Positions 56,940 through 64,000 of a DNA stretch of 64,000 nucleotides are shown here, in pieces. Under the pieces are notes generated by a model. It made no database searches. It saw only the letters and a program-made list of their open reading frames with translations, and was not told where the DNA came from. Every line of letters starts with the position of its first letter. Position 1 is the first letter of the stretch. The stretch comes from Tetragonia tetragonoides (Eukaryota; Streptophyta; Magnoliopsida; Caryophyllales; Aizoaceae), in the NCBI GenBank assembly GCA_038025085.1, contig CM076141.1, positions 20,655,001 through 20,719,000 of the forward strand. Reading direction: 5' to 3'. A program made the position numbers and the translations under genes.

Positions 56940-57461
56940 CTAGTCAAGCTCATTGAACAATTCTGTTTCAAACACCTTGGCTTCGTCGATCACTTCCTCC
57001 TTATCCTCCTTCGCAGGATGTGGTGGAAATCTAAACTTACGTTGTATTTCAACCAACGCAACTTCCTTCATCTCGTCGATCTTGTCGATGATGCCAGTAT
57101 GTTTCGTGAAATACTCCTTCGGCCAGCACATGGTACGGCTAAAGATAGAGTCGAAGCTCTCCTTGAACGACTTTTTCGCGTCGTAGGATTGCTCCCACTC
57201 GTCATGTAATTTATCTCTGAAAGCTTCACAAATTTGGTTATCTCCAAAAAACATATACATAACATACGCCTTCATGCGCTGTGACCTCAAGGTAGACTTA
57301 TCTCCATGGTAGTCATTATATTCCTTGAAAGTCGCACGTGCCTCGATCTTGAAATCGTGAAAGCACTTGTCCCCTTCCATTATAGAGTTTTCGGATCTCT
57401 GGGTGAACGACTGATCTGCAAGAGGGAAACAACACGTTAGTAGTTCACTCGAGTACTTCAA
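56940..57461 (-). other. Unidentified leader ORF of the outer gypsy element
   Basis: A 173-codon frame between primer site and gag contains EARATFKEYNDYHGDKSTLR, MKAYVMYMFFGDNQ, EAFRDKLHDEWEQSYD and an acidic end. I do not recognise it. It could be part of an extra ORF or a capture of host sequence. It has no stop over 521 bases in an AT-rich context, which makes a chance frame less likely. Confidence 0.4.
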
Positions 57462-57615
57462 ATAATACTAAAACAAGTAAAAGAAACAAATCACCTCATT
57501 TCAGCTTACAAAGCTTTTATTCAGATAAGTTAAGTCTATTTAAGTCTTTCACCTATAAACATTTCTTAATGGCATACTTTAAAATTCAAAACGTATGATA
57601 GGGATAATAACATAC

Positions 57616-57627
57616 GCTCTGATACCA
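57616..57627 (-). other. Primer binding site of the outer gypsy element
   Basis: The minus strand reads TGGTATCAGAGC, three bases inside the LTR end at 57631 (TGTAACACCCC on the plus strand). Confidence 0.85.
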
Positions 57628-58160
57628 ACTTGTAACACCCCGAATTTCCGTCAAGTTTAAAACCAAAGAAAGATGGGGTGGTGGTTATGGAGATTATAGG
57701 AGAGAGAAAGTGAGATGAGGTTTTGGTGGTGGTGGAGTTGGTTTAAGGAGAGAGATGGGTGGTGATGGTGGTGGAGAATTGGAGATCAGAGGAGAGAGGA
57801 AGTGAGGTGGGGTTTTGATGGTGGTGGAGACGGTCTGAGGAGAGAGATGTGGGTTGGTGGTGGCGTGGAGCACGGTGGTGGGGCTATTGGAGGTGGCCAT
57901 GGGGGGAGAGAGAAAGATGGCATATGACTTAAATTTTATCGTTTAATGAGCTTCTAACTACATTTTAATAAGGGTAAAATGGAAAAAAAAATGCACTTAA
58001 CGGAATAGAATAAATAAGGACACGGAATACACAGTTTTAAAATAAAAGGGGCATGGACAAAACTTATTTCAATGTTTTGGACACAACTTGGACAAGTCAA
58101 TAGTAGACGGGCACCAATTGGAATTCCCCTTAGTTTTAATTAGCTCTTTAAATCAGAAAA

Positions 58161-59004
58161 TGATGTGATTTATTTAGGGATTTTCTGTATTTTGATAAAT
58201 AAAAACAATAAAAGGGATATACCTCTCGAATCACTCAAGGGGTTGGGGTTTTTCGTTAAAGAATCACTCAAGAACAAGACTTGCGCATCACACACAAGGG
58301 TTTCAAACTGAATCACTCAATTTGAGGGGTAAATACTCACGTATTAATCATTAATCATCAAAGTCTATGTTACAATTTCGTGCTCTCCCCTATTTAAAGA
58401 CAAACAAATCTAAAGCTACTAGGAATCCTAATACAAGTAGGAAACTAACTATGAAACTGATTACAATTGTAAAATGAACTATCTAACAGCTTTCCTAATT
58501 CCTAATTGACTCCTAATGATAATATATTCAGATTATTTCTTTCCTAAACAATAAATCACGTTTAAACAACTAAAAGCAAACTAGGACACAATAACTAAAC
58601 TAAAGTCGTTGCCTTGGCGCGCAAGGAATATGTTTCGTAACTTGTTACTCGTTTTTGACCATGTTGCGCTTTGAATTAGAGAAAACGCAAAGCATCAATG
58701 TTGTAGATCGCGATCATATCTTTCCCCATAGATTTGAATCATCACGTTTAGATTTAGTATGAGCGAGTTATGGCCAAAATACGAACAACTATCAAAACTG
58801 CCAAGATTACGAGGTTCTCCATAATGAACGTGATCATATAACAAGAACTTTAATCCCGACCTTGTATGGAAACTCCATGTAATTATATTTATAGGAGCCA
58901 ATTTAATGCATAACCACCAAAGTAACTCGATGTAAACAAGAATGGATGTTCGCTTGCTAGTTCCTTGGTTGTTTTGTTTACTTTCCACACTTGCTCCCGC
59001 ATCA
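58161..59004 (-). repeat. 3' LTR of the non-autonomous element
   Basis: Starts TGATGTGATTT and ends CTCCCGCATCA on the plus strand (844 bp). A purine tract (minus GAAGAAAGGGAGAT, 59005-59018) adjoins it. Confidence 0.92.
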
Positions 59005-60146
59005 ATCTCCCTTTCTTCAAAAAGAATTGTCCCCAATTCTTGGTCGGTAACAATCTTTTCTTGAGATTTGTCTCCATGATCTTCCATCAAATAAATTGGA
59101 CAACTCTTGGAGAAGTCAGTATGAACAAAAGTCTTCATATTTGAAAAAGATTGAATCCTTTTGAGATGTCTTAAATGAATCCACGACCACAAGGTTAGTA
59201 ATGATGTCAACCTCGTCTTCTTGACTTACCGCATCAAATATAGGTGGTTGACTTGGGTCAAAAGAAAATTCTTCTTTCAAAAGATCAGCATCATCAACAT
59301 CGAAATTCTCATCTTGTGGTTGAACAACTTCAAGAGCTTCTTGTTCCCCAAATAAAGATTCTTCTATTTGTTTTTCTTCTTGTTGAGAATTGGTAACTTC
59401 TTGATTTTCTTGTTCTACTTTCATCAAAAAGACAGAAAATTTATCTACAACGAGATTTGCACTCCTTTCTCTTCAAACTCCTCTTTTGATTCAATATTCT
59501 CTACAAAAGATCTTGAACTTGATTGTTCTTCAACTCTATTCTCAACAATTGTTATTTCATTCTCAGTCTCTACCTTAGGTTTAGAAATACTTTCAAAACC
59601 AGATAACAAAGGTGTTAATATAATTCGCTTTCCACAATGACGTAAAGCATAAGTGTTATGGACCTTGTCATGTGTAACTCTTTTAAAATCCATCCAGGGT
59701 CTACCAAACAACATGTGACAATCATCCATGGAAACTACATCACAACGAACTACACCACAATATGACCCAATAGTAACAGGAATAAATATATACTGAGTTA
59801 CCTCTGTATCGCTCACCTTGTTGAACCAGTGCACCTTGTATGGACAAGGATGTTCTATGGGTGTCAAACAAAGCTTTTCTACCATGTAAGTTGACACAAA
59901 GTTCTTAGGTCAACCACCATGAATAATAACGTTGCATACCTTCTCATACGATCTACATCTAGTGCGAAACATAGGTTCTTGAAATTGAGGAACTTCAATG
60001 GAATATGAGCTTGTTAAACCATTGTCCATCACATCTTCTTGTTGCTTCTTTTTCATAGCTATCATCCGCTCTTCTTGAAACTGGAAAGACGCCTTTAGAT
60101 CCTCCATGGCAGTTAACAACTTTGCCATATAGTTGGGGTCACCCAT
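59005..60146 (-). pseudogene. Gag/protease-like fragment of the non-autonomous element
   Basis: The N-terminal frame (60146-59910, MGDPNYMAKLLTAMEDLKAS) has a coiled-coil-like stretch and ends CNVIIHGG before a stop. The next frame (59897-59445) continues STYMVEKLCLTPIEHPCPYK, GVVRCDVVSMDDCHMLFGRP and WMDF, which matches gypsy retropepsins. In that family the catalytic site reads IDGG; here it is IHGG, so the catalytic Asp is lost. The last part (59427-59116) is highly acidic (QENQEVTNSQQEEKQ, DVDDADLLKEEF) and continues toward the 3' LTR. Confidence 0.7.
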
Positions 60147-60264
60147 GGCTTCGGTTGTTGGTTTATTGGGGGTTTCTTGGCTGTTTTCCTCGACAAAGGG
60201 TGGATGTTGTCGTGTTTAAGCTTAGGATCGTGGTTGTTTAAGCTTAAGAAAGCTCAAACCTTTA

Positions 60265-60276
60265 GCTCTGATACCA
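60265..60276 (-). other. Primer binding site of the non-autonomous element
   Basis: The minus strand reads TGGTATCAGAGC, three bases inside the right LTR. Confidence 0.88.
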
Positions 60277-60279
60277 AGT

Positions 60280-61122
60280 TGATGTGATTTATTTAGGGAT
60301 TTTCTGTATATTGATAAATAAAAACAATAAAAGGGATATACCTCTCGAATCACACAAGGGGTTGGGGTTTTTCGTTCAAGAATCACTCAAGAACAAGACT
60401 TGCGCATCATACACAAGGGTTTCAAACTGAATCACTCAATTTGAGGGGTAAATACTCACGTATTAATCATTAATCATCAAACTCTATGTTACAATTTCGT
60501 GCTCTCCCCTATTTATAGACAAACAAATCTAAAGCTACTACGAATCCTAATACAAGTAGGAAACTAACTATGAAACTGATTACAATTGTAAAACGAACTA
60601 TCTAACAGCTTTCCTAACTCCTAAGGACTCCTAATGATAATATATTCAGATTATTTCTTTCCTAAACAATAAATCAGGTATAAACAAGTAAAAGAAAACT
60701 AGGACACAATAACTAAACTAAAGTCGTTGCCTTGGCGCGCAAGGAATATGTTCCATAACTTGTTACTCGTTTTTGACCATGTTGCGCTTTGAATTAGAGA
60801 AAACACAAGGCATCAATGTTGTAGATCTCGATCATATCTTTCCACAGAGATTTGAAACATCACATTTAGATTTAGTATGAGCGAGTTATGGCCAAAATAC
60901 GAACAACTATTAGAACTGCCAAGATTACGAGGTTCTCCATAATGAACGTGATCATATAACAAGAGCTTTAATCCCGACCTTGTATGAAAACTCCATGTAA
61001 TTATCTTTATAGGAGCCAATTTAATGCATAACCACCAAAGTAACTCGATGTAAACAAGAATGGATGTTCGCTTGCTAGTTCCTTGGTTGTTTTGTTTACT
61101 TTGCACACTTGCTCCCGCATCA
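60280..61122 (-). repeat. 5' LTR of the non-autonomous element
   Basis: 843 bp, same ends as the left LTR (TGATGTG...CCCGCATCA), differing by scattered substitutions and one indel. The small divergence marks a relatively recent insertion. Confidence 0.92.
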
Positions 61123-61180
61123 GAAAATTATTCAATTAATTCCTAAACCTAGTAGTATTTGATTTGGGTTGACTGAGGGC

Positions 61181-61190
61181 CTATATAAGG
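61181..61190 (+). promoter_or_regulatory. Plus-strand TATA box followed by a CT-rich leader
   Basis: CTATATAAGG is followed 30-100 bases later by a CT-rich 5'-UTR-like tract and GCCGGTAATCTC, which looks like a splice donor. It lies inside the LTR of the outer element but reads opposite to that element's primer site. Confidence 0.45.
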
Positions 61191-63280
61191 TGAGACAGTT
61201 GATCAGTTTTGCAAACTGAGCCAAAAGCCTCAAGCAATCTCTCACTCTCCCTCGCCGTCCTCTCTCTCTCCCCTCTCTCTCCACCAAGCCTCCCTCTCAA
61301 CCGCTCAGTTCGCCGGAGAACCATCGGCGCCACCTCCTCCTCACGCCGGTAATCTCTTCTCTCTTCTCTCTCTCTTTCTCTTTATTTTTCTCTCCTTCCC
61401 TCTCCGCGGCTCTCCTCCTTCGCGTGGCCTGACGCGCGGCCGCTAGGTCGCCGGACCGCCGCTGGGTCACCGGGCTGACGCCCAGGTGGTAACCGGCGGG
61501 TGGCCTAGCCGCCTACTCCCTCTCTCTCATTCTCCCGCTCACTCTCTCGTTCGTCTCTCTCTGTCGCTCTCTTTCTCTCTCCTCTTCGCCGGAGCTCCGG
61601 CGACCACCACCACCGGCCATGGTGGCCAGTGGGTGGTGGTGGTGATGTAAGGTCTGGTCATGGGCCCATGCATGGGCACCCGTGGCCTAGACCTATTTTT
61701 GAAGTTAGGGTTTCATTTTATATTTTTCGTAATTATTAATTCGATTTTCAGTATTTTTGATTTAATATTCTTATGTTTCTGCACTCTTTCGGAATCGAAA
61801 TTCGGATTTTCAAAAGCCTAGATTGGTTGAAATAAATCAAGAAATTTAATAAAAATATCAGATTGAGATTTCATTACTGTTTGTATTTTTGTACTTAATT
61901 AATATTGATTCGGTAATTGTTTTTAATTAGGACCTAACGAGCAAGCGTGATTATTGTCGATTGGTTGGAGCATACTTACTGTTGGTAGCGTATTAGTGGT
62001 AAGCGCTCATGCCTAGCTTCTTCCAAAGCCCCATGAAAACTATTTTGATGTGTTATGTGCTAATTGGGAATTTGTTGTGAATTTAATATGCAAACCATGA
62101 TTAAATTATATCGTCGTTATTATGAATTTATTAAGCATGATTCACTACTGTAAATATGACTTATAATTAGCATGTTGATGTTAGCATGTTTTGGGAATTA
62201 ATTAGTCCATATGATAATTATTGGACAATTATTGAATAGCGAATTATTAATATTATATTATGCTATTAATTATATGCTATTTGGTATGGTTACTATTGAG
62301 TGCTAGTGAGCACTTATATATTGTCGTTGAATGTCTTTGGTGATTTGTGAATTTTTGGACATCATATTACCCTGCCGAAGTGCTGCCGAAATTGTGCTAG
62401 ACATTACTTATCATCATTATTGAATCATCGTCGTTATTGAATTAAAGCATGTTTAATTCTCATCGTATTGAATTATCATTATCGTCGTTATTTACTATTC
62501 ATTGTCAAGAGCATGAAATGAATTAGTAAATCCTGTTCTCGTAGTACCACTTATGTCAACGAATGCAAATTTTGTGAATTGAATTAAATGAGAGTAAGAC
62601 TCCTAATGAATCCCTAGGAGTAGTCGAGCAATCGGGATTGCACCTAATGGTGTAGTTCAAGGGATGAGTGATTCGCAAGTTACTTATGGACACCTCGTAG
62701 TGTGTTTGGGCTCGTGTAATTGTACTAGAGGTAGTGTGCACACTAGAGTCATTAAGTCCATGGCGTGATTGTATCTTCGATGAACAGTATGGGTAATCGC
62801 TGTTCTATTCGCTCTCTTACATCTCTCTAATCAAGACGGATTGTCTATGTCGTATTTTGTATGATCACTATACAAGAATTGTATGTGAAAGAATGTCGTT
62901 GTGCGTATGCTTGATTATATGCTTACGTGCGTATGCAAATGAATTTCAATGATCCTTCTAAAACCTCAGGTAAGGTTTGCGAAATGTTTTTACTGGGTAC
63001 GGATGACGTTTATTCAGTTTATCTGATTTTTGTTTCCCTTTTGTCTCTTTTCTTCTCCTCTGTATTTTGTTTCCGTCACGGAAACCAAAGTGCAGGTTTA
63101 GTTGATTGAGAACGTTCAGCTCCTTTTGATGCCTAGTCTTTCTTTCTACTTAGCATTTACTGCTTAGTGATAAATGTTGCAGTGACTCCCCCTCAGGCTC
63201 GGGACGGTTCAGCGGTGTCGAGTCGTGCACAACGACGTCGATAGTTCCCAAGAAATCGTTGCGAATTCGGGGGTGTTACA

Positions 63281-64000
63281 CCTTCAACTGAACCCTAAGG
63301 TTTGCTTATATAGAAGAGGGGGAGCTGCCAGAGTTTGGCACGAAAATCGAATGCGCCTCGAATTTGGTCGTCCACGAGAAAGGGTCCAGGCGGCCAAACC
63401 GCTAGGTCGAGCGGCCAAACCGGCAGGCCAAGCGGTCAAGCCGCTTGGCAAGCCGCTTAGCTTTAAGGCAAGCGGTCAAACCGCTAGGCCTAGCGGCCAC
63501 CGCTTGAGCCCAAGCGTGGCCGCTTGGACCTGGTGCGGTGTGCCTGCATAGGCGCTTGACATGATTTTCGTGCGGGGGAGGCTTTTCCGAGGGGGTCCAC
63601 GCGGGATTGACTGAGCTCCCTTGTTTGACCAAGGGTTGACATCATGGGTTTGGGTTCCCTTTTGGGCCCTTAGGTTCAAAGAGGCCTATCCCTCAGTTTT
63701 AGACTCCAATTGAATTAAGTCAACTGGTTTGGATCAGCTGTACAAAAGGCTTCCACTGGCTAATTCAAATGAACTTGGCTAATCATCAGAGCAATTATTC
63801 TCGCAACCCAAGTTCAAGCAAAATCCTATCCTTTCATCATCGGGTTTTTACGGGGACATATTATAGACACAGAAGCCCCTACTTTGGCCGAGCTCGAATA
63901 GAGCGAAGGTCAAAGTATTCCTATGCCAATACCTGCAATAAAACTGGAAAACTGTTTGAGGTGACAATCAGTTAAAGATAAACAATAATTAATTATTCGA
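63281..64000. other. Unassigned sequence with a GCGGTCAAACCGC-type inverted repeat cluster
   Basis: No gene is supported. Between about 63388 and 63515 are five to six copies of short inverted units (GCGGCCAAACCGCTAGG, AAGCGGTCAAGCCGCTTGG, AAGCGGTCAAACCGCTAGG). Each unit can fold back on itself. The style resembles the CGCTAGCGG clusters of the Tat-like element. The rest (63540-64000) shows nothing I can identify. Confidence 0.5.

Larger units (their letters stand above)
58161..61122 (-). mobile_element. Non-autonomous LTR retrotransposon with perfect target-site duplication
   Basis: Two nearly identical LTRs (58161-59004 and 60280-61122) flank a 1.3-kb interior. GAAAA is duplicated on both sides (58156-58160, 61123-61127). 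The primer site next to the right LTR shows minus orientation. The interior has only a protease-like fragment and an acidic region, with no RT, RNase H or integrase, so it depends on another element. Confidence 0.93.
56015..63280 (-). mobile_element. Outer gypsy element: gag fragment, leader and 5' LTR only
   Basis: On the minus strand an LTR (63280-57631, including a nested element) precedes a primer site, a leader with one ORF, and the first 115 codons of gag. These are cut at 56015 by the Tekay-like element. The rest of the outer element does not reappear at the other end of the Tekay element, where 25S rDNA is found, so it has been lost. Confidence 0.7.
57631..63280 (-). repeat. LTR (about 2.7 kb) of the outer gypsy element, split by a nested element
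   Basis: Bounded by TGTAACACCCCGAATT at 57631 and its inverted counterpart AATTCGGGGGTGTTACA ending at 63280. Removing the nested element 58161-61122 and one target duplication leaves about 2.7 kb. Between 57655 and 57900 there is a purine-rich GGTGGTGG stretch with an internal duplication. From 61200 to 61640 there is a CT- and GC-rich leader-like stretch. No convincing gene is present. The primer site implies minus orientation, while the TATA box at 61181 reads plus. Confidence 0.55.

Noticed and set aside
57694..57900. Minus-strand ORF MATSNSPTTVLHATTNPH with Pro/Thr repeats
   Set aside because: It is the translation of a duplicated purine-rich GGTGGTGG tract inside the LTR and has no further support.
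61181..61640. A possible host gene promoter and first exon (TATA box, CT-rich leader, GC-rich coding-like stretch)
   Set aside because: No open frame of useful length follows, and the stretch ends in LTR-like GTGTTACA at 63280; it fits an LTR better than a gene.
1..64000. tRNA genes, small nuclear RNAs, or organelle DNA insertions
   Set aside because: I looked for cloverleaf-like and A/B-box patterns and for familiar plastid or mitochondrial coding sequence and found nothing I could support by eye; the only tRNA-related matches are retrotransposon primer sites.

Overview
This is nuclear DNA from a flowering plant, most likely a eudicot. The evidence is Ty3/gypsy retrotransposons with plant initiator-tRNA primer sites (TGGTATCAGAGC), L1-type LINEs with plant DUF4283 ORF1 proteins, a Helitron, a Stowaway MITE, and a degraded 25S rRNA fragment. 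I see no convincing ordinary host gene. Nearly every base belongs to a mobile element or a tandem repeat, and most coding regions are decayed.

Region 1 (1-5080) is the 5' part of a minus-strand chromovirus-like Ty3/gypsy element that runs off the window start. Region 2 (5579-29225) is a tandem repeat of about 302 bp (seven copies or part copies). It is interrupted by five insertions of one LINE family: A (6208-11975), E (12273-12446, tail only), B (12762-18228), C (18840-23904) and D (23919-29030). All five are in the same orientation and at the same position of the repeat unit, next to ACATTGGCATCG. This looks like site-specific retrotransposition by an L1-clade plant LINE. Copy B keeps an uninterrupted 1131-residue ORF2. 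A 22-bp minisatellite (29240-29990) and then a minus-strand 25S rRNA 3' end (30190-30430) follow. The whole block may therefore derive from a ribosomal intergenic spacer, and the LINE may be a spacer-specific element.

Region 3 (30426-63280) is a stack of nested insertions. A minus-strand Tekay-like chromovirus (30426-56014) sits in the gag gene of another gypsy element (56015-63280). The Tekay 5' LTR (36621-37792 plus 53842-56014) is split by a Helitron (37793-53841). The Helitron carries a Stowaway MITE (38203-38463) and is itself split by a 14.4-kb Tat/Ogre-like element (39344-53698). A short non-autonomous LTR element with a perfect target-site duplication (58161-61122) sits in the LTR of the outermost element.

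The Tat-like element carries two plant-mobile-domain-like genes on the strand opposite to its pol. One of them (48029-50776) resolves into seven exons joined by six canonical introns, all in phase 0, with a single 1-base lesion. GC-rich CGCTAGCGG motif clusters occur upstream of both antisense genes and in both LTRs. The two most unusual systems in the window are the satellite-targeted LINE family and this spliced antisense cargo gene.
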